Below, in pieces: positions 7,197 through 17,062 of a stretch of DNA of 31,757 nt. The stretch is from positions 1 through 31,757 of the forward strand of contig JAFYFR010000117.1 in the NCBI GenBank assembly GCA_017543645.1. The letters run 5' to 3'. Position 1 is the stretch's first letter; every line of letters starts with the position of its first letter. The notes beneath the pieces are model-generated. The model was not told the DNA's origin. It worked only from the letters and a program-made list of their open reading frames with translations, and did no database searches. The position numbers and the translations under genes were made by a program. This stretch comes from Bacteroidales bacterium (GTDB taxonomy: Bacteria; Bacteroidota; Bacteroidia; Bacteroidales; UBA3824).

Positions 7197-10100
7197 ATGA
7201 AGAAACTTAGCCACTTTTTAATAAAAAACTTTGAGCTCAAGCCTCAGGAAATCAACATATTTCTGATGCTGTTCCTGCACTCGTTCTTTCTGGGGTTGGC
7301 AGGCGCGTTCTATTTTACGCCAGCGAACTCCGAGTTTATCAAGTTCTTCGGCAGCGAACAGCTACCTTACGCATATATTGCAGCGGGAATCGGCGGCTAC
7401 ATCTTCACCTCCATTTACTCTTGGTTTCAAAAACGCATCGGCAGCCGAAAACTATTCATGGGTACGCTGCTAATCATGACTATACTCACGCTCTGCTGCC
7501 GCATATTTCTGCACACAGTTCCCGACAAATGGCTGAGCGTCTTCGTGTTTATCTGGGCGTGGCCTTTCCTCTCTATGATAGGCATCGAATGTGGAGCATT
7601 GTCGCTAAAATTTCTTAACTTAGTGCAAGTTAAAAGAATTTTCGCATTGTTCAGTATGGGCGGTGTGTTGGCAGCAATTATAGGCTATTTGGCTATTCCG
7701 CTGTTAAACAAAGTGATTTCACATCCATACGACTTACTGTATATAAGTACATTAGGCTTTATACTCGGTATAGTTTTCCTAATAATGCTTTACAACAAGT
7801 ATCCCGAAAAACTCGCCGACGAAAAGGGCAAAAAGTTCGTCCTCATCAAAAAAGAGAAAAACGACGGCACAGGATTCCTACAGCTTCTTAAGAAAGACTA
7901 TTTCAAATACATATTTATATGCGCCACGCTTTCGATGACCATTATATATGTAACCGACTTCTCGTTTCTTTCCACAGTTAAGATTCACATCTCGCCCGAA
8001 AACATTTCGCAGTATTTGGCACTCGTATATGCGGGGTTGAAAATCGGAGAGTTTGTAATATCCTATTTTTCAAGCCGTCTGCTAAGCAAGTACGGAGTGA
8101 AGCTCGGACTGATGATTTTGCCTATCGCAATGGTGGTGATAGTTACCATGGCAGCGATAATTGGGTTGATGCCGGGAGTGGAATGTCTTATGTTTCTGAT
8201 ACTTATCACTATTAACAAATCGCAAGAGCGTATCCTGCGGCGTGGACTCGACGACCCTGCGTTCAATATTCTCTACCAGCCTCTGCCCGACAACGAAAAA
8301 TTTGCCGTACAGACCAAAGTAGGTGTGGTTCAGCAGTTTAGCACCGCCATAGCCGGTCTGTTTATTCTTGGTGTCAACAAGATAATCACCATCGGCGGAG
8401 AATACGATTTTAAATGGTTCATGTGGTTCTTTGTGCCTGTGCTTGTGGCGTGGGTAATATCATCGCGGAACCTCTATCTCAGTTACAAAGACAATATCCG
8501 TCAGATACTTGCCGACATCAGCAAGGAAAAACGCCGCGACACATCCAAATACCAGTACGGCGCGGAAGTTCTGAGAAAATACCTCAAAAAGTCATCGCAG
8601 CAATTCACCAACCTTGCCGTTACCATACTGTCCGAAACCAATCCGCGCTCGCTCGAGGCCTACGCGGGAACACTTTTGGAAAGCGACGACGAAGTGGTGA
8701 ACAAAGCAGTGTTACGCAACATTGACCCCACATGGCGCAGACGTATAGCCTCGCCGTGCCAAAAGATTTACGACTCATCAGAAAATCCCGAAATAAGGCT
8801 CTTGGCAGAACGCGCCAAAAACTATCTCGATTTTTCGGAAATAAACACTCCGCAACCCGACGAAATCAACAAGCTCGCCACATCGGAATTTGTTTCCGAC
8901 AAGATAAAGCTTGTGAAATACATGTTTAACGACGACAGTCTTTTGGACGAGAACATAATTCTGAGCCTCTTGGACAGCACCGACAAGAATGTGAAGTCGG
9001 CTGCAATAACCCTCGCCGGAAAGCTCCGCACACAGAAGATGATTGACAAGCTCATCTCGCTGCTTGAATCAATCGAGTACTACAACACCGCCGGCACAGT
9101 GCTTTTAGACATCGGCGACAAGGTGCTACCATCGCTCAACGAGTATTTTGAAAAATGTATGCAACCAACTATTCTACTGCGGATTATTGAGCTTTACGGA
9201 AAATTCGGTTCTGCTCCGGCACGCGCATACCTTATCAAAAATATCAATTATCCCAACCGAGAGGTGCAGCAAGCGATTATCTACGCCATGTATTTCTGCA
9301 AGTATCAGGCTGAACCAGAAGACATTGACACTATCAAGCAGAAAATCAGCGAAACAGTAGAAACCATCGTTTGGACAATGTCGTCGCTCGAAGATATTGA
9401 GGACGAGAAAAACACCCTCAAGCTATTCCAAGCTCTCGACCAAGAGCGTCAGAACAATCTCGAACAGCTTTTCCTTCTGCTCAGCTTTATCTACGAGCCG
9501 CGCATTATTGCCCTGATACAGAAAAACATCATCGGCAAAAACACAATATTCGCACTTGAGATTATCGACAACTTTTTCTCGCAGGATATCAAACAGATAG
9601 TTTCACCGCTATTTGACGATATGTCGGCTGTCCAGAAGATTAAAAAGTTGAGCTACTTCTTCCCTCAAAACAAATATTCGTTCAGCGACCGTCTCAAGGA
9701 GATTATCAAACGAGATTTCAACAAAATTGACACTTGGACAGTGGCAAAGGCAGTAGAACTTCTCGGCCGTCTGCACAAGTCGAAATCTACGGCGAGCTCC
9801 AGCGCGGGCGTGATGGATTACAAAGACCTCAGCCTATGGGTAAGGTCAAATCTCGACGAACTGCTCACCAAGATACGCAAGAGCGAGATGCCCGACGAGA
9901 TTTTCCTATGCCTATACCATACCGACGAAACTGTATATTCGGCTGCAGCCAAGATTATTTACGAGGAAAACCCTATAAAATGCTCCGACTATCTCACCAA
10001 TATGTCGACAAAAAAACAAGAGCTACTCTCCGACCTTGCTAACAACCAGCCACTGCTGATCGACAAGGTAAAAATGTTGAAAAAACACCCGATGTATTTC

Positions 10101-10472
10101 AACGTTCCCGAAAATCTCCTTGTTAAGATGGCGGAGCACGTAAGAATCAGACACTTACAAAAAGACGACGAGATTATGCCGTCGGTATCGGGAGCATCCG
10201 AGGATATTATTATCGTACTGAAAGGAACTCTCTGTGTAAAAGAGACTTTTGGCGACGATATATATTTCTTCAAAAACGATATTATTATAAAAGGCCTCAA
10301 CCTCGACCAAGGCGCAAATGTGCTAATAGCCAAGAAAGACAACAGCACAGTATTGCTAATCAGCCGTTTCGAGTATTTCAACATACTCATCAACGAAACC
10401 GACATTATTAGATACGTCTTCAACGAAAACAAGCCGAGAAGTCAGGCCGATAAAGAAGAGCAAGACGCATAA
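7197..10472 (+). CDS. ATP/ADP-translocase-like (NTT-type) membrane protein with HEAT-like repeats and degenerate cNMP-binding-like domain
   Basis: 1091 residues in three parts. Residues about 1-430 hold roughly 12 membrane helices of major-facilitator type, starting after MKKLSHFLIKNFELKPQE, and resemble the nucleotide-transporter (ATP:ADP antiporter) family. Residues about 450-900 are soluble alpha-helical repeats of HEAT character, for example NKAVLRNIDPTWRRRIA and NVKSAAITLAGKLRTQK. Residues about 962-1078 (ENLLVKMAEHVRIRHLQKDD onward) look like a cyclic-nucleotide-binding beta-roll, but the phosphate-binding cassette (GE...RxA) is missing, so it probably does not bind cNMP. Parasite and chlamydial translocases are only about 500 residues and end after the carrier domain. 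The soluble extension suggests a sensor or scaffold role, and transport is not proven. The ATG at 7197 is the first Met of the reading frame and has no Shine-Dalgarno sequence. Confidence 0.85.
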   Translation: MKKLSHFLIKNFELKPQEINIFLMLFLHSFFLGLAGAFYFTPANSEFIKFFGSEQLPYAYIAAGIGGYIFTSIYSWFQKRIGSRKLFMGTLLIMTILTLCCRIFLHTVPDKWLSVFVFIWAWPFLSMIGIECGALSLKFLNLVQVKRIFALFSMGGVLAAIIGYLAIPLLNKVISHPYDLLYISTLGFILGIVFLIMLYNKYPEKLADEKGKKFVLIKKEKNDGTGFLQLLKKDYFKYIFICATLSMTIIYVTDFSFLSTVKIHISPENISQYLALVYAGLKIGEFVISYFSSRLLSKYGVKLGLMILPIAMVVIVTMAAIIGLMPGVECLMFLILITINKSQERILRRGLDDPAFNILYQPLPDNEKFAVQTKVGVVQQFSTAIAGLFILGVNKIITIGGEYDFKWFMWFFVPVLVAWVISSRNLYLSYKDNIRQILADISKEKRRDTSKYQYGAEVLRKYLKKSSQQFTNLAVTILSETNPRSLEAYAGTLLESDDEVVNKAVLRNIDPTWRRRIASPCQKIYDSSENPEIRLLAERAKNYLDFSEINTPQPDEINKLATSEFVSDKIKLVKYMFNDDSLLDENIILSLLDSTDKNVKSAAITLAGKLRTQKMIDKLISLLESIEYYNTAGTVLLDIGDKVLPSLNEYFEKCMQPTILLRIIELYGKFGSAPARAYLIKNINYPNREVQQAIIYAMYFCKYQAEPEDIDTIKQKISETVETIVWTMSSLEDIEDEKNTLKLFQALDQERQNNLEQLFLLLSFIYEPRIIALIQKNIIGKNTIFALEIIDNFFSQDIKQIVSPLFDDMSAVQKIKKLSYFFPQNKYSFSDRLKEIIKRDFNKIDTWTVAKAVELLGRLHKSKSTASSSAGVMDYKDLSLWVRSNLDELLTKIRKSEMPDEIFLCLYHTDETVYSAAAKIIYEENPIKCSDYLTNMSTKKQELLSDLANNQPLLIDKVKMLKKHPMYFNVPENLLVKMAEHVRIRHLQKDDEIMPSVSGASEDIIIVLKGTLCVKETFGDDIYFFKNDIIIKGLNLDQGANVLIAKKDNSTVLLISRFEYFNILINETDIIRYVFNENKPRSQADKEEQDA

Positions 10473-10483
10473 GAAGGCTTCAC

Positions 10484-12592
10484 TTATTGATAGTTTTCGT
10501 AACTGTCGTCTAAATGTTTGCTGTCATCGAGGTCGATAGTAAATCCGGGATTGTGCTTGCTATCATCCAAAACTCGTTCTACCTCATCGTTAGATTCAAC
10601 CTTCTGCGCAACATTGTCTGGCATAGGTTCAGTATTGTCAATATCGTAGTTAATTGAGGAATCAATAAGCTGAGTCTTGAGCTTGAGAATTGCGGAGGTA
10701 TGCTCTTCGATAAGCTTTTGCAGACGCTCTCGAGATTCTTTCTCATTGTTGTCTACTTTGAAGAAACCAACCGACTGGTTAAGACTGCGCCATAGCTTTA
10801 TCATATCGTTTGAGCTGCGCATCATCGACTCCGACGAGCGGGCGTTAGATTGTGTAATACCGACTAACTGCTGAATAGCGCGGTTGATAGCGGCTGTACG
10901 CTCGAGTTGCTCGTTACACGAAGAGGCTATATCCGACACCATAGCTGCATTCTTGCGTATTCTCGGGGTGATTTTGTCGATAAGGTCGGAAGAACGCTCC
11001 GTACTCTTGAGGCTTCGTGCGCTTGATTCGTTGATTTGGATAGACGCCTCCTGACAGTGTTCTGCCAATTTGCGGATTTCAGCGGCAACCACCGCGAATC
11101 CTTTACCATGCTCGCCGGCTCGCGAAGCCTCCACAGCCGCGTTGATAGCCAAAAGGTCGGTACGAGTGGTTATCTCATTGATAATGTTAGCCTTAGAAAT
11201 CACATTTTGAATACAAGCCAAAGTGTTAGCCGATGATTTTGTAACAGTAAGCACGTCGGCGGCAATGCTTTCGGAAGTTTCGCAAGCCATCTGCGCATTG
11301 GCTGTATTTTGCTCAATCGACATAGCCATGTTCTCAAGCGCAGAAGAAATCTCCTCCACCGCAGCAGCCTGGCTCTGAGTGTCATCCGACATTTTGGCAA
11401 CAATGTCAGCAAGTCTTTTGCCGCTATGGGCTGTATCCAACGAATATTTGCGAATCGATTGCACAGCCGTACAGAGATGCTCCTTCATATTCTTAACATT
11501 GGAGGCAAGTTCGCCAATCTCGTCAACGTTGTTGATGTGGTCGGCGGCGGTGGAATAGAGCTTGCCTTGTGCAAAATCCTGAGCCAGACGGTTTACTGAT
11601 TTAATCGGAGCAACCACCACAAACCTAATCAGTACCCAAAGCACAAGGAAAAAAATCAGCATACCTATCACACCCGTAAAAATTATCAGCTTGAACAAAC
11701 GTTTGTCGGCACTATAGAGCGCATCTGTTTCCACAAGAATGCCGAGCGTCCAGTTGGTGCCTTTCACACGGTGGTAATAAATTTCCACCAAATTATTCTT
11801 GTCATTTGTGCAAGTTTCGATGCCAGAAATGCTCTTACTTTTAGTAAGCTTATCAAAAAACGTCATAAGTCCGTTATAACCTGCACTTTGAGCATCACTT
11901 AAATCGAGATTATTGATATATTTCTGACGTGGATATGCAATAAGCGTTGTATTCTCGTCCACCATCGCTCCCATACCGAGATTATTGATCTTCATCGAAG
12001 CGATATAGCTGTTGATAGCGTCGTTGTCGATAACGGCGGTAAGAAGCCCGAGGCAGCTGCCTGTGGCATCGCGCACTGCCACAACTACATTAAACAACGC
12101 ATTTTCGCCTTTCGACGATTTTGGCATCGCAATAATCACATCCTCGTTGATGCGGATTTTTCTTAGGTATTCGATTTGCTCAGGGTCGCCAATGGTGTCT
12201 AATCCCATATCTGTGGAATACTGTGTGCCGTCAGCCAAAGTAAGGCGTATATTGGTATAACGTTCAGGATTGTCATCAACCAAAATCTTTGCCGACTCAA
12301 GCAGTGCTTCGGGGTTGAAATTCTTTACCGACTGACTGCCAAGCAGTTTCAATTGGTCTACGTATGCGTAAAGATAATTTGAAATATTATCACTTTGAAT
12401 TTCAAGCACTTGCAAACCAAGATTATGCATCATGGAATGAGAATACCGCGATGTTGAAAAGAAAATTACAATATCAAATACCAAAAGTACAGACGCCACC
12501 AACGGAAACGAAATCAAAGCAAGTTTCGTTACCAAATTCTTACCGTGGGTGGCAATATATCTTAAAATACAATTCTGCTTTTTACGTGCCAT
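10484..12592 (-). CDS. Methyl-accepting chemotaxis protein with dCache-type sensor and acidic repeat tail
   Basis: 702 residues. A first membrane helix (about 24-46) and a periplasmic domain of about 250 residues with the dCache pattern ([11 protein letters not shown], later [13 protein letters not shown]) are followed by a second helix (about 300-325). Then come a HAMP domain ([20 protein letters not shown]) and a cytoplasmic methyl-accepting coiled coil. The hairpin tip, which contacts CheA/CheW in the family, is at about 470-505: [18 protein letters not shown] then [16 protein letters not shown]. The tail beyond about 600 is long and ends in acidic repeats (LDDSKH twice, LDDSYE once). No CheR/CheB-type xWxxF end is present. 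It is the second gene of a two-MCP unit, 29 bp after its partner. No che gene lies in the window. Confidence 0.93.
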   Translation of the reverse strand: MARKKQNCILRYIATHGKNLVTKLALISFPLVASVLLVFDIVIFFSTSRYSHSMMHNLGLQVLEIQSDNISNYLYAYVDQLKLLGSQSVKNFNPEALLESAKILVDDNPERYTNIRLTLADGTQYSTDMGLDTIGDPEQIEYLRKIRINEDVIIAMPKSSKGENALFNVVVAVRDATGSCLGLLTAVIDNDAINSYIASMKINNLGMGAMVDENTTLIAYPRQKYINNLDLSDAQSAGYNGLMTFFDKLTKSKSISGIETCTNDKNNLVEIYYHRVKGTNWTLGILVETDALYSADKRLFKLIIFTGVIGMLIFFLVLWVLIRFVVVAPIKSVNRLAQDFAQGKLYSTAADHINNVDEIGELASNVKNMKEHLCTAVQSIRKYSLDTAHSGKRLADIVAKMSDDTQSQAAAVEEISSALENMAMSIEQNTANAQMACETSESIAADVLTVTKSSANTLACIQNVISKANIINEITTRTDLLAINAAVEASRAGEHGKGFAVVAAEIRKLAEHCQEASIQINESSARSLKSTERSSDLIDKITPRIRKNAAMVSDIASSCNEQLERTAAINRAIQQLVGITQSNARSSESMMRSSNDMIKLWRSLNQSVGFFKVDNNEKESRERLQKLIEEHTSAILKLKTQLIDSSINYDIDNTEPMPDNVAQKVESNDEVERVLDDSKHNPGFTIDLDDSKHLDDSYENYQ

Positions 12593-12621
12593 AACTATTA
12601 TTATATTTAAGTATCATATAA

Positions 12622-14541
12622 TTATCTTTCTGATTCATCGCCGACAAACTCTTGGTTCTGAAGCTCCAACTGGATTCGCCGGAGTTCGTTCTGGTGTTGC
12701 ACAAGTTGCTCCTTGATATTGTCGATTTTGTCCGACTCCTGGGTTTTGAAATAATTAACCACATCAACAAGTCCTACGGCATACTCTAAAAAGGCTTCTG
12801 ACTGTTTCTGCATACGAGAAGCTGCGTCAGAGTTTTGTGATGCGAGTTCGGCAAGCTGCTTTACTGCCAAAAGCACCTGCTGCGAGCGTGCCTCCTGTTC
12901 CTTAGCCGACTCTACAATTGAAACAACCTTTTCGTTGGTTTCCTGTACCGAGGGCACAAGTTTAGCAAATAGCTTGGCAGATTGTTCCGACAGTTTGATG
13001 TCCTCTTCGCTTGCGTTCCCAATCTGCACAGCTGCGTTGCGGCTGCGCTCGGCGAGCTTTTTGATTTCGTCGGCTACCACGGCAAAACCTTTTCCCTCCT
13101 CCCCTGCTTTGGCTGCCTCCACTGCGGCATTAATGGCAAGAAGGTCGGTTTTGGATGCTATATCGTTGATAACACGCACTTTGTCGGTTATCTGCCTCGT
13201 ACTTTCAAGTGATTTTGCCGCTACCTGCGTAACAATGTTGAGGCTATTCACCATTTCGTTACTACAGTTCTGAGTATCAACAGCATAATTGGTATTTTGC
13301 GAAATAATTTTCAAAATCTGGTTCATCACAGCAGAAATCTCGTCGGCAGATACCGCCTGTTTAGCCACGGTTTGTGAGATATTCTCCGCAGCAGAATTAA
13401 GTTCGCGGCTGTCAGACACAATCTGGGAGGCCTTTACTCGGATGTTGTTGGTAATATTCTCCAATTTTTTCGACATGGTGGAAATAGACTGCATCATCTG
13501 TCCGATTTCGTCGTTGCGTTCGGTCTTAAAATCCGGCACTTTGTAAAGCTTGCCCGACCAAAAGCACTCCGATGCCTTCAGCAAGTTGCGCAACGGACGG
13601 TGGATATGCCGCTTGAGCAACCAATACAAAACCAATCCGAAAATAATAGACGTAAGCGGTACAAAGAAAGCGAACATCCTTATTAGCATAATGTTACGTC
13701 CACGTAACTCACTAATAGGCATAAAAAACACATAATGCCAGTTGGTAGATTCGATTTTGCCGCACAGAGTGGCGTAACCTGCGCCATTAGGAGCAATAAC
13801 ATCCTCTACATTGGTTGTGCCATTAATGACAGCCTGACCGACAAGATTCATGTTAACATAATCAGACGTGTCGGAAAGCTTGTATTTCATTATCCATTCG
13901 GGATGCCTTTTGCCGGTAAGCACCAACGAGGTCTGACTGTTGACAATTATTCCTTCGCCCGAATCAAAAACGGTAAGGGCGGAAACCATTTCGTTAACCT
14001 TGTCGGCATCGATTGCCACAGAAATCATACCTATCCACTCGTTGTTGCGCTTGGTGGGCACATGGATATAAAAGACATCGCCCTTGCCGTCGCGCGATTC
14101 CATACGATCCGACACGAAAAAATCTGCCACAATAAACTGGTCTACAAGATATGGAGGAAGCGTCCACACATGATTCTGACCGCTCAGGGTGGTGATAGTG
14201 GTGCCATCGGCATCGGTAAAGCCACCGTAACGGATAAACCCGTCGCTACTTTCCACTAACACCTTTATCATGTTGTAACTTACTGTATCGCTGAGCTTTT
14301 GCGTTGTACAAAATTCCGACAACATCTTGAGCTGTGTAACAATATTGGTGAAATGTTTTGAAAGCGAGGTTACATTCTTTGCAACACCTTCCTCCAAAGC
14401 AGCTGTCAAGAATTGTTTGTTGTTGCTGCGTATCACAAAAAAAGCAAAACTGTTGAAACCAACCACTAATATTAACACCAAAGGTATAAGCACCTTCAGC
14501 ATATTCATAATAATAGATTCCTTATGTTGGTTTTTGCTCAT
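12622..14541 (-). CDS. Methyl-accepting chemotaxis protein with dCache-type sensor
   Basis: 639 residues. Helix one is at about 13-35. The periplasmic dCache-like region (about 40-275) has [15 protein letters not shown] and [12 protein letters not shown]. Helix two is at about 283-308, with a HAMP domain at about 309-362 ([21 protein letters not shown]). The signalling tip at about 457-494 reads [18 protein letters not shown] then [17 protein letters not shown]. The C-terminus is a charged coiled coil ([19 protein letters not shown]). It shares the architecture of the downstream MCP, but the sensor sequences differ, so the two probably perceive different ligands. It has a weak -7-like box upstream. 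No flagellar or che gene is near, so whether it serves motility or another output is open. Confidence 0.93.
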   Translation of the reverse strand: MSKNQHKESIIMNMLKVLIPLVLILVVGFNSFAFFVIRSNNKQFLTAALEEGVAKNVTSLSKHFTNIVTQLKMLSEFCTTQKLSDTVSYNMIKVLVESSDGFIRYGGFTDADGTTITTLSGQNHVWTLPPYLVDQFIVADFFVSDRMESRDGKGDVFYIHVPTKRNNEWIGMISVAIDADKVNEMVSALTVFDSGEGIIVNSQTSLVLTGKRHPEWIMKYKLSDTSDYVNMNLVGQAVINGTTNVEDVIAPNGAGYATLCGKIESTNWHYVFFMPISELRGRNIMLIRMFAFFVPLTSIIFGLVLYWLLKRHIHRPLRNLLKASECFWSGKLYKVPDFKTERNDEIGQMMQSISTMSKKLENITNNIRVKASQIVSDSRELNSAAENISQTVAKQAVSADEISAVMNQILKIISQNTNYAVDTQNCSNEMVNSLNIVTQVAAKSLESTRQITDKVRVINDIASKTDLLAINAAVEAAKAGEEGKGFAVVADEIKKLAERSRNAAVQIGNASEEDIKLSEQSAKLFAKLVPSVQETNEKVVSIVESAKEQEARSQQVLLAVKQLAELASQNSDAASRMQKQSEAFLEYAVGLVDVVNYFKTQESDKIDNIKEQLVQHQNELRRIQLELQNQEFVGDESER

Positions 14542-14564
14542 GCTGTGTCAAAAAAAATTCGTAT

Positions 14565-14572
14565 TAAAGATA
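14565..14572 (-). promoter_or_regulatory. Weak -7-like element ahead of the MCP pair
   Basis: On the minus strand this reads TATCTTTA, one base off TAnnTTTG, 23 bp before the ATG at 14541. No correctly spaced TTTG. The 64-bp spacer after the esterase gene holds no clear terminator, so read-through from the esterase is also possible. Confidence 0.28.
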
Positions 14573-14605
14573 AGCATTTTTTGCGAAACAACGTATCAAT
14601 TTTTC

Positions 14606-15778
14606 TCAATTTTTAAACAACTTGGCAGCAAAAGATGCGATTGATTTTCTCCACGGCTGCCATTCGTGATCGCCGGGGTAAGATTCAAAAGTAACGTTAA
14701 CCCCAGAATCCTTCATTTTCTTAACAATGTCCTTGGTGTACGAAATACGCGGATCCTGTTCGCCGCAAGTAATGAAGAAAACATCACGCTTGCTGTTGAA
14801 ATTTTTGGTGTCGGAAAGAATGCCGGGCATCTCTTTTTCCAAATCAAAATTGGCAGAACCGGCTATGCCGCCGAACATTCCTGTAGAAAAAATACCCACA
14901 TTGGCAAACACCTCGGGAGAATGAAGACCCACATAGAAAGTCTGTCCGCCGCCCATCGACAATCCGCACATGGCACGGTGCTTGGCATCTGCCTTGGTTC
15001 TAAATGTCTTATCTACAAAGGGTACGATGTTTTCAATCATCTCGGTTTTGAAAATTGCCATTCCCTGAACCGAATATGCAGGAACTCCGCCTTGCGCGCG
15101 TTTCTTAATATTTCCGTTGGCGCAAACCACAATCATAGGCACGGCGCGTCCCGAGGCAATAAGGTTGTCCATAATATTAGCAAGACGTCCCTGCTGAACC
15201 CATCCACGATGGTCTTCGCCGCCGCCATGCTGGATGTAAACTACAGGATAACGTTTTTTTACCTCGCCGTTGTAACCTGCCGGAGTGTAAACCCAGAGCG
15301 GACGCCATTCGTTATCAACTTTGGAATAATAGTTGGTAATAGATACCTGACCATGTGCAACATTCTGAATTTCAAAATCTTGTGTATTATCTTCGGGAAT
15401 ATCCGCTCCGCTCATCATCTTGCCGCAACCGTAGAAAGATTCGGAAGCTGGGTCGTTGACCGAAACGCCGTCAACCACAAGGGCATAATAATGGAATCCA
15501 GGAACTTGCGGAGGAATTTCCACATACCAAACACCTTTTTCGTTTTTTGCCATGTCGTACTTTGCTCCGCAGATGTCAACCTGAACGGTGTTGGCAGTGG
15601 GGGCATTAAGCGAAAAAGCTACTTTTTTGTCTTTTAGGATAACGGGATAAGAGTTCTGACTGATATTGGTAGCCAAAGGAGTTGCGCCTTCGGGAAGCTG
15701 AACCTGAGGAGCAAATTGTGCTTTTGCATTGACAATCAGCATTAAAGCACATACCGGGAATAGTAAAAATCTTTTCAT
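14606..15778 (-). CDS. Secreted CE1-type (feruloyl/acetyl-xylan) esterase-like alpha/beta hydrolase
   Basis: 390 residues with a signal peptide (MKRFLLFPVCALMLIVNAKA, cleavage before QFAP). Residues about 40-120 form an E-set/CBM48-like beta domain with KVAFSLNAPTANTVQVDICG and GFHYYALVVDG. Residues about 155-388 form an esterase-D-like hydrolase. The catalytic triad is visible: Ser ~273 in GLSMGGGQ, Asp ~341 in GEQDPRI and His ~369 in GDHEWQPWR. The domain order matches Bacteroidota CE1 esterases acting on esterified xylans and other plant polysaccharides in the periplasm or at the surface. The exact ester cannot be read from sequence. No SusC/SusD or glycoside hydrolase gene is nearby. It is last in the porE-like/priA/aspC strand group, separated from aspC by a palindromic repeat. 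Confidence 0.9.
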   Translation of the reverse strand: MKRFLLFPVCALMLIVNAKAQFAPQVQLPEGATPLATNISQNSYPVILKDKKVAFSLNAPTANTVQVDICGAKYDMAKNEKGVWYVEIPPQVPGFHYYALVVDGVSVNDPASESFYGCGKMMSGADIPEDNTQDFEIQNVAHGQVSITNYYSKVDNEWRPLWVYTPAGYNGEVKKRYPVVYIQHGGGEDHRGWVQQGRLANIMDNLIASGRAVPMIVVCANGNIKKRAQGGVPAYSVQGMAIFKTEMIENIVPFVDKTFRTKADAKHRAMCGLSMGGGQTFYVGLHSPEVFANVGIFSTGMFGGIAGSANFDLEKEMPGILSDTKNFNSKRDVFFITCGEQDPRISYTKDIVKKMKDSGVNVTFESYPGDHEWQPWRKSIASFAAKLFKN

Positions 15779-15796
15779 AGGTGGTTTATTTTATAA

Positions 15797-15826
15797 TGTA
15801 GAGACGCGCCATGGCACGTCTCTACA
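15797..15826 (-). repeat. 30-bp palindromic element between aspC and the esterase gene
   Basis: The arms tgtagagacg (15797-15806) and cgtctctaca (15817-15826) are perfect reverse complements. The centre cgccatggca contains the palindrome gccatggc. The only mismatch (15807 C against 15816 A) becomes a G-U pair in minus-strand RNA, the direction of transcription here, so the transcript would fold into a nearly unbroken hairpin. No T-run follows on the minus strand, so a classic terminator is unlikely. It resembles dispersed REP-like palindromes with GTAGAGACG ends that I recall from several bacterial genomes. Confidence 0.7.
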
Positions 15827-15838
15827 ATTGGAAAAAAA

Positions 15839-17029
15839 TTATTTCAACAACGCCAATGCCTTGTTGATACGTTTGAACGCCTCGTCGATACGCTCAAAAT
15901 CAACAACATAGCTCATACGCAGACAAGCATCCACACCGAACGCGCTACCTGCCACAGTAGCCACGTGAGCCACATTGAGAAGGAAGTCACAAAGGTCGGA
16001 CGAGCCTTCGATTTTTTTGCCTTCGTAAGATTTGCCGTAGTAATACGAAAAATCGGGGAAGGTGTAGAAAGTGGCAGGAGGAACGTTGAGTTTAACACCG
16101 GGAATCTCTTTGAGATATTTTACCATAAGGTCACGGCGTTTTACAAGCACGTCGTTGTTTTTGGCAATGATGCTCTGGTCGCCGTTGAGAGCCTCGATAG
16201 CGGCACGCTGAGTGATAGAGCAAGTACCCGAAGTGGTCTGTCCTTGGAGTTTTTTGCAAGCCTTGGCCACTTCCACAGGACCAGCCATATAACCGAGTCG
16301 CCAGCCTGTCATAGCATAAGCCTTTGAAAGACCGTTGATTACAATAGTCTGATTGTAAACATTAGCAAACTGTGCGATGCTTTCGTGCTGACCTACATAA
16401 TTAAGGTGCTCGTAAATTTCGTCGGAGATGATTGCGATTTCGGGATATTTAGCCAACACGTCGGCAAGGGCTTTAAGCTCCTCCTTGGTGTAGACGCTTC
16501 CAGAAGGATTCGACGGAGCGTTAAGTATAAATCCGTGAGTCTTAGAAGTTATAGCTTTTTCTAATTGTTCGGGAGTTATCTTGTAATAGTTGTCGGGGTT
16601 TCCCTCGATAATTACGGGAGTGGCATTGCAAAGATGCGCGAGTTCGATATACGAAACCCAGTAAGGAGTAGGGATAATCACCTCGTCGCCCTCTTGGAAA
16701 AGGCACTGCATGGCATTGGCGAGACACTGTTTTGCGCCAGTAGACACAACTATCTGATTTTCGGCATATTCGAGATTATTTTCACGTTTAAATTTACCTT
16801 GAATTGCCTTAATCAAATCTTTGTAACCCGGCACAGGCGAATAAAACGAATAATTGTCGTCGATGGCTTTTTTGGCGGCGGCTTTCACGTTGTCGGGCGT
16901 AAAAAAGTCGGGCTGACCTACGGTAAGGTTCACCACATCGATACCTTGTTCTTTAAGCTCGTTGCTTTTCTGGCTCATCGCAAGCGTCTGCGATTCGGCT
17001 ACTCTGTTGATTCTTGATGATAATCTCAT
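15839..17029 (-). CDS. aspC: Aspartate aminotransferase (class I)
   Basis: 396 residues. PLP enzyme exchanging the amino group between aspartate and 2-oxoglutarate, in the cytoplasm. Family features: the N-terminal SRINRVAESQTLAMSQKSNELK and LTVGQPDFFTP segments, FILNAPSNPSGSVY, and SDEIYEHLNYVG with the Asp that contacts the pyridine ring. The PLP lysine is near 236 in INGLSKAYAMTGWRLGY, and the C-terminal LRMSYV carries the carboxylate-binding Arg. This pattern is the Igamma (Thermus-type) subgroup; prephenate or other amino-acid specificity cannot be excluded. The ATG at 17029 lies 33 bp after the priA stop, so co-transcription with priA is likely. Confidence 0.95.
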   Translation of the reverse strand: MRLSSRINRVAESQTLAMSQKSNELKEQGIDVVNLTVGQPDFFTPDNVKAAAKKAIDDNYSFYSPVPGYKDLIKAIQGKFKRENNLEYAENQIVVSTGAKQCLANAMQCLFQEGDEVIIPTPYWVSYIELAHLCNATPVIIEGNPDNYYKITPEQLEKAITSKTHGFILNAPSNPSGSVYTKEELKALADVLAKYPEIAIISDEIYEHLNYVGQHESIAQFANVYNQTIVINGLSKAYAMTGWRLGYMAGPVEVAKACKKLQGQTTSGTCSITQRAAIEALNGDQSIIAKNNDVLVKRRDLMVKYLKEIPGVKLNVPPATFYTFPDFSYYYGKSYEGKKIEGSSDLCDFLLNVAHVATVAGSAFGVDACLRMSYVVDFERIDEAFKRINKALALLK

Positions 17030-17062
17030 TTTTGATATTTTTTATGATGTTTTATGTTTTTA

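Noticed and set aside
10465..10495. Possible bidirectional terminator between the translocase-like gene and the MCP gene
   Set aside because: Only a 5-bp ataag/cttat stem with mismatched interior and no T-run on either strand.
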